Source: Schizophyllum amplum (taxonomy: Eukaryota > Basidiomycota > Agaricomycetes > Agaricales > Schizophyllaceae). Taken from it: 47,681 nucleotides of DNA. The position numbers and the translations under genes are program-made. Of the stretch, positions 12,138 to 23,516 are shown piece after piece (position 1 is the stretch's first letter; each line of letters begins with the position of its first letter). Under the pieces are notes generated by a model. The model was not told where the DNA came from, searched no databases, and saw only the letters and a program-made list of their open reading frames with translations. The stretch lies in contig VDMD01000159.1 of the NCBI GenBank assembly GCA_007026445.1, positions 1-47,681 on the forward strand, written 5' to 3'.

Positions 12138-15110
12138 CGTGTTGAGTGAGCGATGACGGGGAGTGGCACAGTCGGGTGAAGGCAAGAGGACAGAAAGGCA
12201 AGAGGCCAAGAACGCGAAAGGCCAGAAGGCAAAAGGCAAGAGACAAAGAGAGGCCGTCCACCTGTGGCAAAGCTTATATAGTGATGACAATGGGAGGCCA
12301 ACCAGATATTCAATTGAAGATCAGCGGGAGAACGCCGAGCCGACAGGTCCTTCCACCAGTAAGGCGAACAATAGGCACAGTTCGAGTTGGGCGATGATGT
12401 GAAATGTGTGAGTCATGCACAATGGAGCGTCGGATTCGCGGACGGCTGGGCGAAGGCCGGTTGCTAGGGTCGAGGGTGGGTTGCTGAAGTCCTTGGAAGA
12501 CCTGGTGATGGGTGCAAAGGCCGTTAACGAGCTCAATGCCAGGCCGAGCGCACAGAAAGAGCTCGGCAGGTCGGTCCGGCAGACTCGCGTACATGCCGCT
12601 CACATCTAATCGCATATCTTGCTTTTATCTTCCTTGGTCCGTATATGTGAAGCCTCGGATAGATTTGAAGCCTGGTAAGAAAGTCCTCGCCGTTATATCA
12701 TGACGAGTGGTGATACTGTGGATGGTGGCTAATATACTGACAGGCAGAAGGGGGCGTCAGTTGGCAGAGACTACGCAAAGCTGAGGCACTTACTGTGCTA
12801 TGCCTGATAAGGGAGCGCCTGCGTCTATGCTTGCAGCTGTATTCCATCGTTGTATATGGTTCGCTGGGCTACGTCGCGTTCTCTACAATCATGTCCAATA
12901 CTCATCCGGTGAGTCCCAGTACGTTGATGTACGCCGGCGTGTATGACGAGCCAGGACAATGTGAAAGCGTATGACCGCGCGTGTTCGAGCCTCCTCACCC
13001 AATTGCGATCATTTTAACTGCATATCAGGTATTAGACGAACACGCAACAGCAAGAGAGAATTGCATACGTACGGTCGTCCAGGTGTCATTTTCGTCGACT
13101 CGAGCAACTTTTACTCCAAGCGAGTACTATGTTCGGTTGGAAGCCGTTCCGAGTGCTCTCATCCTCTGCGATGACTTATCGTACATATTCGATGGGTATA
13201 AGGAGATTCAAAAGCGCTACACGAAGTCGCAAGAAGGAGTAGGGCTGAGAACCAGGACATTCGGTGCCTTCCTGTTGACAGCGATGGCGCGAGACATTTA
13301 CACGACGCTTGCTGATTCACTGTTGCAGACCATGTAGCTCGTCGAGATGCGACGGTGCGGGCAGTATCCATGTATTCCGACCAATCTTCGACGCTTTGGA
13401 GGTTGGTAAGCATTGATATTGAGCGTGAAGCTTCGCAAGCAGCTTTATGAACTCACTCGTCTCTCTTCCACCTTTTTCGTCACACACATGCGCATCTCAT
13501 GCCGCGACGAGACAGAGAAGGACCAGAAGCAGGCCTGAAAACATCTGGTCGGCGCTGGTTTGTCCACCCGTGGATCGGAGAGGAGTCAGACGCTTGAGCT
13601 GCAGTACGGAGCATTTGAGCTGTGTTTCGTGCACTTGTAGACCTCGATACGTTCTATAGAGTTGCCAGAGGCGTTGTATCCCAAAACGAGCAGCCAGAGA
13701 CATGCGAGGCCAGTGCGAGGCGAAGAACAATTGAAGAACAAGGCGAGCGGGCGCCGCTTTGACTGCCAAACCTTCTTGTTTCTCTCCGTCATGTTCCCCC
13801 GAGGTCGCTCCCTTGTTCTCTTATCATCTCAGACTCCGAAGAGGATGCGCTGCAGGATGCTCATTGACCTCAAGACAGCGCTCACCAGACTCTGGTGAAC
13901 GCCCTCGCTGCGGATGGAGTCGACACTGATCGTTGGACGCCGACGCCTTGCTCGCCCTGACCTCTCATATACATCGCAGTGCTCGAAGGCACCATCGCAA
14001 GAGTCTACGCAGAAGCTAGACCGAATGGGCGACTCGCGACAATCGCGCTTGACGGCACGGCGTCACGCCAAGAGCGCATGAAGACCCTTGACGAAATGCT
14101 CGCCTTGCTATCTCCTGCTGAACACCTTCATGCGGGAGAAAAGGTGCGTTTCCCGATACAATCGTGCACGAGAAGGACTGACGCGGGCGCTACAGTCAAC
14201 ACAGCGTCCCGACTGGTGGACCGCTTCAACGTTCATCGGTTAACGACTCAAGCACCCACCCCTTCCTCATCCCTGCGGCCACGATCCCAAGTACGGCGCT
14301 CTGAAGGTCCACTGCCATATATCCCGTTTCGTCTTTACCTCAAAGCGCGGCTGCCTTCCTCTTCTGTCGCCCGCGTCTCCTCTCGCCGTCTTGTCGTCGC
14401 ATGAACAAGAATCTGCGCGCCTTCGACACCTCCGCGTGCAAGGCAGCATACTGAAGTTCCACTGACTCGTCTTGGATCAACATACGCTGTTTGTCTTGAC
14501 ATGAAGACATGTCCATGCTCCCCGCTAGGCACATTACACCGCCAAATCGACCGTTCGGACCCAGAAGCAATTGCGCGTCCCTATCGATACGTCGTCTCAT
14601 TCACTGCGATAATCGCTTGCGCTTCGTACTGCTCGGAGCGAACTCTTCGCTCTCGCAGTCACTGGCGAGAGTGAAAGCTTCTCCGCTAGCCTCGCGTCTG
14701 TACTTGATGCCGGTATTCATACCATCGTCCCTCTATATAGCTCAGAGAATCATGCTCAATAAACTTGCTTTCATGCACAACCATTTGCCCGAAATCTTTC
14801 AATGCCACAGATGTTCGCGATGCAATTTCCTTGTTCTTTCCCCCCGTGCATATTTCTCATCCATTGCATGAATCGAAGTTTCGCACGCTGACACCCCCAT
14901 AGGTAACCATCGAAGACGCAAGCCAGCAAATGACAACCGTGCACGAGCATGCCGAGCGCCTTTGAAGGACGCCGCTGACTCACTATGGACGCCTTCCGTA
15001 GCGCGGGAAACTATCGCCTTTCTCAGCCGGTTTATGGTCGCACTGTGCGCCTCGCTTCCGCCACTCGCCACATTTGACCTGATTTCTTTTCAGTCATGGG
15101 TGTCGTCCAG
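12138..15110. other. Gene-poor stretch, possibly with relics
   Basis: About 3 kb with no intact recognisable gene. A coding-like fragment is listed separately near 13.98–14.14 kb. Upstream of it, two fragments in other frames (DSEEDALQDAH near 13.84 kb and TLVNALAADGVDTDRWTP near 13.9 kb) look coding but are broken by stops. A charged 55-residue minus-strand frame near 14.34–14.51 kb has no motif. Confidence 0.4.
13979..14143 (+). pseudogene. Possible gene fragment
   Basis: An open stretch beginning VLEGTIARVYAEARPNGRLA and running to HAGEK looks like protein rather than noise. It is preceded by a CAG acceptor-like site and followed by a GTGCGT donor. The upstream fragments are in other frames and contain stops, and what follows the putative intron stops after about 15 codons. 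No family is recognised. It could be one exon of a damaged or low-quality gene. Confidence 0.25.
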
Positions 15111-15115
15111 GGAGG

Positions 15116-15123
15116 TATATAAG
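15116..15123 (+). promoter_or_regulatory. TATA box of aldo-keto reductase 1
   Basis: TATATAAG lies 101 bp upstream of the ATG at 15224, in the range expected for a fungal core promoter. It is followed by a pyrimidine-rich leader. Confidence 0.6.
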
Positions 15124-15223
15124 ACCGGTGCGTGACCTGTTAACCTCAACAAACTCGTCGCCATCCTTCCAACCAACCTCCAAGCTTCACAAGCCTCACC
15201 TCCTCTTCTGTACCATAATCATC

Positions 15224-16335
15224 ATGGTGAAATACCTCGACAAGGACGTTGGTCCCGTCGGCTACGGCCTCATGAGTAGGCTCTTCTCCTATTCCAAGTC
15301 TCCTATGTTTGAACCTCATCGTATCTCCCCAGGCCTGACGTGGCACTCGAGCGTCAGCACCGACGACGCCCTCGCTTGCGTGAAGACCGCGCTCGAAGCC
15401 GGTGCCAACGTCTGGAACGCCGGCGAGATGTACGGCACCCCCGAGCACAACTCCCTGCACGTCGTCAAGGCCTACTTCACCAAGTACCCCGAGGACGCCG
15501 AGCGCGTCATCCTCAGCGTCAAGGGCTGCGTGGCGAACGCGGGCACGCCGCAGACAAAGCCGGACAGCTCTGAAGCGGGCATTCGGCGCAGCGTCGACTT
15601 CTGCTTGGACATCCTCGCGGGGACGAAGAAGATCGACGTGTTCGAGCCCGCGCGGAGGGACAAGACGGTGCCGCTGGAGCAGGTGATGGGATCGCTGAAG
15701 GCGCTCGTCGACGAGGGCAAGATTGGCGCCATTGGGCTGTCGGAGGTCAGCGCGGAGACTATCCGTGAGGCGGCGAAGTACGCGCCCATCCGCGGCGGCG
15801 TCGAGGTTGAGTTCTCGATGTGGTTCACGGACATTATGGAGAACGGCGTCGCGAAGGCATGTACCGAGCTCGACATCCCCATCATCGCGTACTCGCCGCT
15901 GGGATCCGGATTTCTGGTACGTGACTCGCGCAGCCCGACGAGAGCCTTGTCGCTCACCTCTTATCCCAGACCGGCCAGATCAAGTCCTTCGACGACATCC
16001 CGCAGGGTGATATGCGCCGCTACTTTCCCCGCTTCCAGGCGAACGTCTTCGACGCGAACCTCCAGCTCGTCACATTCGTCCAGGATCTCGCCAAACGCAA
16101 GGGTTGCACACCTTCGCAGATCGCCATCGCCTGGGTCTGCGCCATGAGCGGCAAGCCGGGCATGCCCACTATCATCCCGATTCCGGGCTCGACGTCCGTG
16201 TCGAGGATCAAGGAGAACACTACCTTGGTGAAGCTGACGGAGAGTGAGCTGGTAGAGATTGCGGGGATGCTGCGCGACTTTGAGAGGAAGGGCGACCGCT
16301 TCCCGGGTCACATGAACGACCTGAACTGGGGCTAG
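15224..16335 (+). CDS. Aldo-keto reductase, pyridoxal-reductase-like (copy 1)
   Basis: Exons 15224–15275, 15333–15916 and 15970–16335 give an intact 333-residue protein. It resembles the fungal pyridoxal reductase branch (AKR8, S. pombe plr1 type), which reduces pyridoxal to pyridoxine with NADPH in the cytosol; other aldehyde or ketone substrates are possible. Visible blocks are GPVGYGLMSLTW at the barrel start, NVWNAGEMYGTPEHNS with the catalytic Tyr, VILSVKGC with the Lys, IDVFEPARRD, IGAIGLSEVSAETI, IIAYSPLGSGFL and IIPIPGSTS for cofactor binding. As in plr1-type enzymes, the usual Asp five residues before the Tyr is Asn and the usual His position lies in an Ala-Arg-Arg context. The length matches the family. 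A close paralogue with identical exon lengths lies at 28213–29330. The start is fixed by the family's N-terminus and the TATA spacing. Confidence 0.93.
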
Positions 16336-16610
16336 AGTCGGAATGTGAATCGTTAATCACTGCCGTCGAATGTGTAGAGTACTTGGGTAACGGTATGAGA
16401 ATACTTAGGCACACAGTGACTACGCAGTGAAACGCTAGGAAGCGCTGGCTTCGTCCATATTCGAACTTCGGCAAATCCCGAATCTAGGTTTGCCAGTCAT
16501 CAGACATTTTGCGTAAACATTCCCAGGCGTTGTGAGCGCCTCCAGCCTGCGCGCCTGCTTGCGAGGTAGCGCCCGACCTCCTAAGACGCTCTAAGGGCTT
16601 GGGATCACAT

Positions 16611-16745
16611 GCTAAGGTCGTCCCAATGCTGGGGGGGCCATCCTAAGGTTGTGCTAAGGCTGGGAGAAGATATCAAGGTTATGCTAAGGCTGGGAGGAAC
16701 ATGATAAGGACATACCAATCCTGGGAGGAGCCTGCTCAGTACCGA
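16611..16745. repeat. Degenerate 31-bp minisatellite
   Basis: Four units each begin AAGG at 16614, 16645, 16675 and 16706. They share a core of the form CCAATGCTGGG or CTAAGGCTGGG followed by a purine-rich end. A looser related unit follows at about 16748, and AAGGTCGTCCCAATGCT recurs at 16789. No coding content. Confidence 0.7.
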
Positions 16746-17439
16746 TTAAGGGTGGGACATCCCTGAGCATGTTCCCCGGGGTCCTGTCAAGGTCGTCCCA
16801 ATGCTCGAGGTGGTCTCGAACTTCGACGTGACACGGGTCACTGAGCGTGACTACACGCGTCGCGCCACAGACCGTGCCGATTCTGTTGCTCTCCGGCGAG
16901 CTGTGACTGGCATGGGATGACCTTTATACAGCTATCACTGCTGTACATGAACGGATCATAGAAATGAGAAATAAATGTCAAACTGTATTGTTTGTAATAT
17001 AGTACAAATGCGGCAGACAGACCCAGGCGCGCGTACGGCGTAGCGAAGGGAGGATGTTCTACTAGTCTGGAGCAAATCCTTCCTCGATATTCGCGCCCTT
17101 CGTCACGATCGCCCATCGTGCCGCCGCCGACGCTCCGCTGCCCATCTCTGGCCCATCCTGGCAATTACCTCCGATGCCCATCCAGCACGGGCACCTTTGC
17201 CCATCCATCACGGAGCTGCTCTAATGCCCACTCACCGTGGCAGCCCCTCCGAAGCTCACGGCGCCGCGCCGATGTCCATCCATTACAATCTCGCCTCTTC
17301 GACCCTCGTCTTCTCCACGTCCATCCTGCCCTTCCCACTCCTTTGCCCCCACCTTCCTCTAGACTCGAAGCAGGCGTGTGGAGGTCGACAGCGAGGTTAG
17401 ATTCAACATATGTCGTGGTTGGGGTCGCATTTGAGGCGT

Positions 17440-17840
17440 GTCGCGCTGAGTTTGAAGACGCGTGTCGCGGTCGGAGGCGAGGTCGGGCGAGGACGAGGTC
17501 GAAGGTGAGCCTGTCGCAGGCGACTGCCGAAGGCGAAAGCGACGTTGAGAAGAAAGGCGAGCGACGGTCAGGTCGACGTCGAAGGTTGAAGGTGGCAGCG
17601 TCGCAAACTACCGGGGGTGAGGTCAAAGGCGAGGTCGAAGGCGAAAGCGAGGGAGGGGCGATGTCGAGGTCGGGGTAGGGGTCGAAGTCGGAGGCAACGG
17701 TACGGCTAAGGCGAGTCGGATGCAACGGCGCTCGGAGGTCGACGTCGAAGATGAGATGGTGGATGCGCATCCGCGCGACGCCGTGATAAATTGGGAGCGA
17801 TGGCGCTCGGAGGTAGATGGGCATCGTGACCAGGTCAATT
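17440..17840. repeat. Degenerate GGTCGAAGGCGA-type repeat
   Basis: The plus strand carries many variants of GAGGTCGAAGGCGA and GAGGTCG at irregular 6–15 bp steps. It is open in several frames on both strands, which is a property of the repeat rather than proof of genes. Confidence 0.6.
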
Positions 17841-20016
17841 ATCAGACGACATAACACGCGATTTACCTTTCCTGAGCATCTCGCCGTGGACGCGGTCAAT
17901 GACGAGCAATCTCGTGTGCGCACTCTTGGTCGCTAGCTTGGCGGGAGCGGACACCGGTGCGGTCTGGCCTTTGGCATCCGCTGCTGGCGCCTTCGATCCA
18001 GTGTCGCAGGCATTGCTTTACGACTCCGGCTTCGCAGACGACGAGGTGCAAACTTTGCCAGTCGCAAACCAAAAAAAATGCCCCTGGCGCGCCAGCCTTA
18101 CCCAGAGTGGTACACGACAAAGCGTAGGCATATGTAGTCCATGTTGAGATACGCGTCGGGCGCCACGAGTCCAGCAAGAATAGAGTGTATTCCGGTTGTC
18201 CTGTATGGTGGTACAAGGACAAACGGATGGCGTAAACTACGATAAACACGGTATATATAGGAACAATGTCATCCAAATCGGGCGATGACTAAGCGCGTGC
18301 GGCGCTCGCCAAACCATGTTCCAACAGTCCAGACCAACACCCGTCGAGGTCAAGGGCTAGAGAGTATTGTTAGATTCCTGAGCACGTACGCAACTTTCAC
18401 AGACACCCCGGCAGCAACGTCGAACCCTAGCAGCTCACCTCTCTAGCTACACATGAGGATCGGAGGGAAAGAATATGTCCTCGTCACGCTGAGTGAACGA
18501 CGGAGGAGGGTTGCGTGAGGTCGAAAGCGACGGTGGAGGGTGTGGGTGACCAGTGCATAGTAGCCTGTCAGCCTGTCTCCATCCAGTGTGAAGCCTCACT
18601 CTCACCTTAACTGCGCTCAAGTGCTTGCCATGCCGTACTCGAGAGCGCGCCGCTCCTGCTTCAGCGCACGCTTGATTATCGAGTAGGTGAGTACTTATGA
18701 ACTTAGCGAGCGCGAGTTCACGCTCCAGACGTAATCGACAAGCAGTTTGCAAATGTCGCGTAGCACCAGGAGGACGGTGAATCAGCCATGGCGGCCACAC
18801 ACTGAGCACGGAGAACGGTGACCTAGCGATGACTCTCGTCGTCGATGAGCAAGTTCGAAGTCACGATGTGATTTTACGATCACGTGTATTCAGCGCAGCA
18901 AATCATGACCAAACATTGATGGTCTTGTCTTCGCGCAAGTTCGCCGTGTGCGTCATCCTTCTTGCTTTCTCCCATTGCGGTCGTCCGGTCAACCATCGCA
19001 ACTTCCTCATGTCTCCGCCGGACTGTATCCGACGACGACAAGCAGTCCGCCGCACCCGACTTCCTTTGAGAAGACTCAAACCCTGTCGCGTTGAAGCGTG
19101 ATGATAGCGCGTTGATCCACAGCCTACGATCGCTCCATCGGCCTTGACGGCGTGTCTCTTCATGAAAGGGCAGAGGAATACACGTATCCCCGCAAATCTG
19201 TCTATCTGGAGTCGAGCGTGGTGAGCGAATCGATGTGTCCGGCCACTGATGCACCTACAGACGAATCGTGCAGTGCGTTCATGGCGCGTATCACTGAAGT
19301 TAGCGTACACAAAAACGACAAGGGCCGCGGGCAACGGGGGGAAGGCGAAGGGTACACCTTGTGAGTTATCGCATGCGCATATATGCGCTCAAATTCTGAT
19401 TTAATCCCGAGAACGACCATGGCGTCGTATTCCTCGCCCGACGCATCATTGTATCATCCGTGCTCCATTGCCTTCCCCCGAATCCCTATCTCTATTCCAC
19501 AGCTTATCATTCCTCCAACGCTGTTTAACACCATCTCTATCCCCTCTCCAGAGTGACTTGACATGAAATGCAACCTTCACAGCCCGGAAAAGCCGCGCAC
19601 GGAGGAGGAAGCCCCCTTGAAACCCTCGGCAATTGCTACAAAGCCGGTATGCAGTCTTTGTCTGATGTTCGAGCTCGGACTGACTTATCACAGATGAATG
19701 CGCGGACTCGCCCATGCCTTCTATATTGCCTTCAGCCTCGCGGCCACGCCTGCCATTGCGCGGTCATGTCCGCTTTCGATTTTCTGCTTGGTTTGCCTCG
19801 CTTGCATGTCGCTCTTACCGCTAGTGTTCCAGAAGTCGATAATACTTATTACCATCAATGTAGACGAGTTTTGCAATATATATACGTGCCATTGTCGATG
19901 ATGACCACGAGACCCATAAGTGAGCTGAAGCCTGAGGTACCTCGTCGACGTCTGGACAGCCTCACAACGTCATCAACTCGTTGTCTACATTGTAAGCACT
20001 GCTAATGCCTTAGCTA

Positions 20017-20072
20017 CCTTAGGAGGTCCCTCACACCTTAGAAGCCTTAGGAGGTCTGTCACGCGTTAGGTA
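20017..20072. repeat. 28-bp direct repeat
   Basis: CCTTAGGAGGTC occurs at 20017 and again at 20045, with related sequence after each. It lies next to the 16-bp inverted repeat. Confidence 0.55.
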
Positions 20073-20151
20073 CCTCGTCAGATCGCGCAACCTTGCAAGG
20101 TAAGCCGGACCTGCCCAGGAAAATGCAATACACGCAGGTACCTAACGCGTG
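20060..20151. repeat. 16-bp perfect inverted repeat
   Basis: CACGCGTTAGGTACCT at 20060–20075 is matched exactly by its reverse complement at 20136–20151, with a 60-bp spacer. It could be the ends of a small decayed element. Confidence 0.8.
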
Positions 20152-21159
20152 GAGGTACCTCCCCAGGCGTTGGGGGGCCTCATAAGCTTTAGGTAAAATG
20201 TCTGATGCAGCCACGTTACCGGGCCGCGAGTGAACTGCTTTCTTCTCTGCTCTCAACCGCCAACTTGGACTCGGGCGTCGTTGGCCCTGAGCGGTATGTG
20301 GCCGTGTGCGACCTCTAGCTACCCATACCTCTTTGAACATGAGTGGGCTAGTGGAATCGACAGTCATTCCTTCTGCTCTGCGCCAAGCTCCTCGTCGATA
20401 TTCTCGACGACTTGGCTGCCCGGAACGAGGAAGATAGCCCACTCCAGTGTCTCTTACCCTCAGACCTATGCTGCAGAGAATCCAGCAATACCTTCTTGCT
20501 ATCATCATAAGTACTAGAAGTGCGACAGACCGCCCCGATGTCGCGCCTCACGCCCGCGCAAAAGCTGCTGTGCCTCCCGTGCAAGTCACCCCACCTCGCG
20601 GACTGTACCCACCACCTTTATGAGGTGGAGACACTGCATGAATTTCTGCAGGCAGGTAAGAACGGCACCAAGGGCGAAGCTGCACTTCTGGAGATTCTGC
20701 TGAAGTTGCACAGATCACGTGGCTCCACTGCCCACGCCACTCCGAGTTTGTTCGACTTTACTTCCGTGCGCCGTCCAGACTTCACTGTCTGACTCTTAGC
20801 CCCGTGACCACGTCTTCATCCCTGGACGGTACCCCTTCCATTTTCCGTCACGCTGGATGATCTCGCCAGACGCCGAGCTGCTCTTATCTGGGCTCGAGCA
20901 CTCAGCGTATACTTTGCATTTTCTGCACGAAAATGCATGGTTTCTTCCGCTGATAAGCAGTCCTACCCCGGAACGTTTGACTTGTCAGGCCGCCTCGGCC
21001 CGATCGACGGCTCCGGAGACAGCATTGGACATCGCTCATCCGCTCCGGACCTTTCTTCTCTTTCGCCATTCTGGTTTCTTGTTCAGCGTCGCGCGCGCGT
21101 CTCGTCTGACCGCCATACTACACCCTTCACTTGTCCATCATCCCGTATATTTGTCCCCG

Positions 21160-22819
21160 ATGGACGCCACGTCCATGGCCTTCCGCCCTTCGCAGCTCAA
21201 CAGCGACATGCTCTCGTTCGCCGGAGACGCGGATGACTACGCCACCTACGAATCGTCCAGAGCTCTGGTTCCTCCGACGAAGGACTCGCCTATGGCGGCG
21301 ACACCACCGCATACTACAATGACAGCTACACCGCCACTCGCTTGCCGCCGTTCTCGAGCTTAGACATCAAGCATGAGGATCTGGAGTACCGCGAGACCTA
21401 TGGCCTGAACCACTTGCACGACGCGCCGCGACTCGAAGAGGACGCGTTGACAGACGCCCTGAGCTACACGCATAGCGACAGCGAGAGCACAGGCTCGAGC
21501 GAGGCGAATGCAGTGCCCGAGTACGCTCTTGCGATATCGCCTGCCGCGCTTCCGGCGAGGCATCGGCAGCGTCGCTCGGCGTATCTTCATACCACACCGC
21601 CGCCTCTCCTGGTATCACTCCCGACAGACTGCAGCTGCTCTCCCCCCTCGCGCGGCCGGCGTACCAGAGCGAATCCTCGCCCGTTGGCTCTCTCGCTCCG
21701 TCACCGTTGTCGATCACGTCATATACCGCGGAAGAACAGCCACAGCAGCAATACGTCTCGCCCTCCGAGCTCTCCTCGGACTACTCGCGTGCGCATTCGG
21801 TGCGTCCTTGTCTTCCTCTGGCCGTTTGGCTATCGCTGACCTGCTGTAGCAACTGCACGATGCGAGGTGAATGCGTCAACCCGGCGTCGCTGAGGTCGAA
21901 TTGGTACGCCACAGTCCTGCACGAAACCCCCACGCAGCATGCGTTCGGCCTATATGGCGCGACCTCGCTTCCCCATTTGGGGCAACCGGCATATTCGACG
22001 TCCCGTTCGGCATCCCCCGAGGAGGTGCACTCTCACTTCAGTTCGCGTAGCGCCAGTTCCTCGCGTGGGGGAAAACAGGCTCTCTACCACGCGACCACTT
22101 CAACAGGCCTTCAAGGCGCTTTCATCCAGCGATGAGTCCGAGGCCTCCCGCTCTGGCTCTGCAGCCTCTCGCTCAGGATCTGCAGCCTCTGGCTCTGGCT
22201 CCGCAGCCTCTCACTCTTTCCTGCTCGACGACGACGAATACTCGGCCACCTCGTCCGACGACGACTACTCGCCGTACGGCGGCTCCGGGACGCGCAAGCG
22301 CGTGTCGCACGCGGACAGGCCCAGCGCTGCGCACGCTCTCGTGCGCTCGAGTCGGGTATGGCGTACGGGGGAGGCTCGAAGCGTCGTCGGATTGGTTTAC
22401 CGCAGCCGACGCCGGGAGTTGCGAAGAGGTCGCGCGGGCGCAAGGTGCCGGTCGTGTTGCGAGGGCCTGCTGCTCCTGGGCCTGAGGCGTACAGCGGGCA
22501 GTCGCCGGCGAGAGGCAGTACGCGCAGTCGGGGCGGAGGCGCGACGGGCGGACGTGGTGGAGGGTCCGTGGGAAGCAGCAGCAGCGGTAGGCGACAATTC
22601 GCGTGCACGGCGGATGGATGCGGGAAGCTCTTCGTGCGGAAAGACATCTGAAGCGGCATGTCGGAGCTTGCATACGGAGGATAAGCGTGAGTTATTTGTT
22701 CTGATATCGGGGCGGGTGCTTACTTCTTCTCTGCAGCGCATGTATGCCCACAGCCTGGATGCGGCAAGAGCTTCAGTCGGCGGGATAATTTGGGGCAACA
22801 TGTAAGGATCCACAATTAG
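21160..22819 (+). CDS. C2H2 zinc-finger transcription factor, Msn2/4-like finger pair
   Basis: A nuclear DNA-binding protein with two C2H2 fingers at the very C-terminus. Finger 1 has CTADGC and then KLFVRKD..LKRH, with a C-x4-C, x12, H-x4-H plan. Finger 2 reads VCPQPGCGKSFSRRDNLGQH and ends VRIHN before the stop (C-x4-C, x12, H-x3-H). The SLHTEDKPH linker is split by an intron (about 22688–22736). This spacing is that of Msn2/Msn4-type stress regulators; the target is not predictable here. The long N-terminal part (MDATSMAFRPSQLNSDMLSF at the start) is acidic and Ser-rich, with GSAASRSGSAAS repeats and an acidic DDDEYSATSSDDDYS patch. One clear intron follows SSDYSRAHS (about 21802–21849). 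The frame changes by one base near 21252, 21540, 22340, 22645 and 22661; the last two fall inside finger 1. Confidence 0.78.
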
Positions 22820-23516
22820 GTTTGTGCGCCTTTCCATTCCCTTTCTGCCTTTCCGCCACGCCCTGCCATTCGTCGCGGCCGGCATTGGTAACATGTCACC
22901 ACTACACAACGCCTATCTACAGTCCCATGTACAACTAGTATCTATCCATGGCTCAACAGCTCCTGTACCATCCTATTACACTGTATCACCGCCCTACTGT
23001 TGTAACTTGTAACACTTCTATCCTACGCTCAAAGCATACTAGTCTACCTTACAGTCTTCTTTAGTCTTGAATTATTCAGTCTGGCTTTCTCCACATCATG
23101 GGAAATTTAGTGACCTCTTGTTCCTTGTACCTTCCTTGGAAATAATATTTCGCCTGACTCCAAAGGAATTGCAACTAGGCCACTGCGGCTGCAATCTCGC
23201 CGCCGAAAGTTGTGGGTCCACGGTCTGATTGGCAATATATGGCGTGGGAAAACCGAGTGACGTCGGCGATTCGGCTGCGCAAGTGGCGGTGAACAAAGCT
23301 CGACATCGACGACGACGACGGCGACGACGAGCGGTTATCAGTCATCACTTTACTGGGCGCCCACGACATTGAGGGCACAGACTATCTATTTGCGCGGTTG
23401 AACCAGTGCGAGGAGACCAAAACACGGCTTGCGCTGTACATCGCCCCGGTCGACGTGTAAGCATCAGGGTGTCATTCGCTCATATATTGGAGTGCCCCTT
23501 CTTATCGACCACCATC

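Larger units (their letters stand above)
16336..20856. other. Repeat-rich stretch without a supportable gene
   Basis: About 4.5 kb. It contains the 31-bp minisatellite at 16.61 kb, a degenerate GGTCGAAGGCGA-type region at 17.4–17.8 kb, the 28-bp repeat and a 16-bp inverted repeat near 20.0–20.15 kb. The long open frames in 17.1–17.9 kb occur on both strands and follow from the repeat. A frame at 17899–18147 begins with a signal-peptide-like MTSNLVCALLVASLAGA but has no further support. Confidence 0.45.

Noticed and set aside
17165..17923. A 252-codon minus-strand frame
   Set aside because: Produced by the GGTCGAAG-type repeat; the opposite strand is equally open and no domain is visible.
20538..20792. 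A plus-strand frame starting MSRLTPAQKLLCLPC
   Set aside because: Contains a plausible helix but is short and lacks exon partners or a family; not enough to call.
21209..21555. Two 47-nt introns in the zinc-finger gene that would explain its frame changes
   Set aside because: Their borders (GTTCGC...GAG, GTGCCC...GAG) lack a branch site and would remove coding-like sequence; one-base slips fit better, given the same pattern in other genes.
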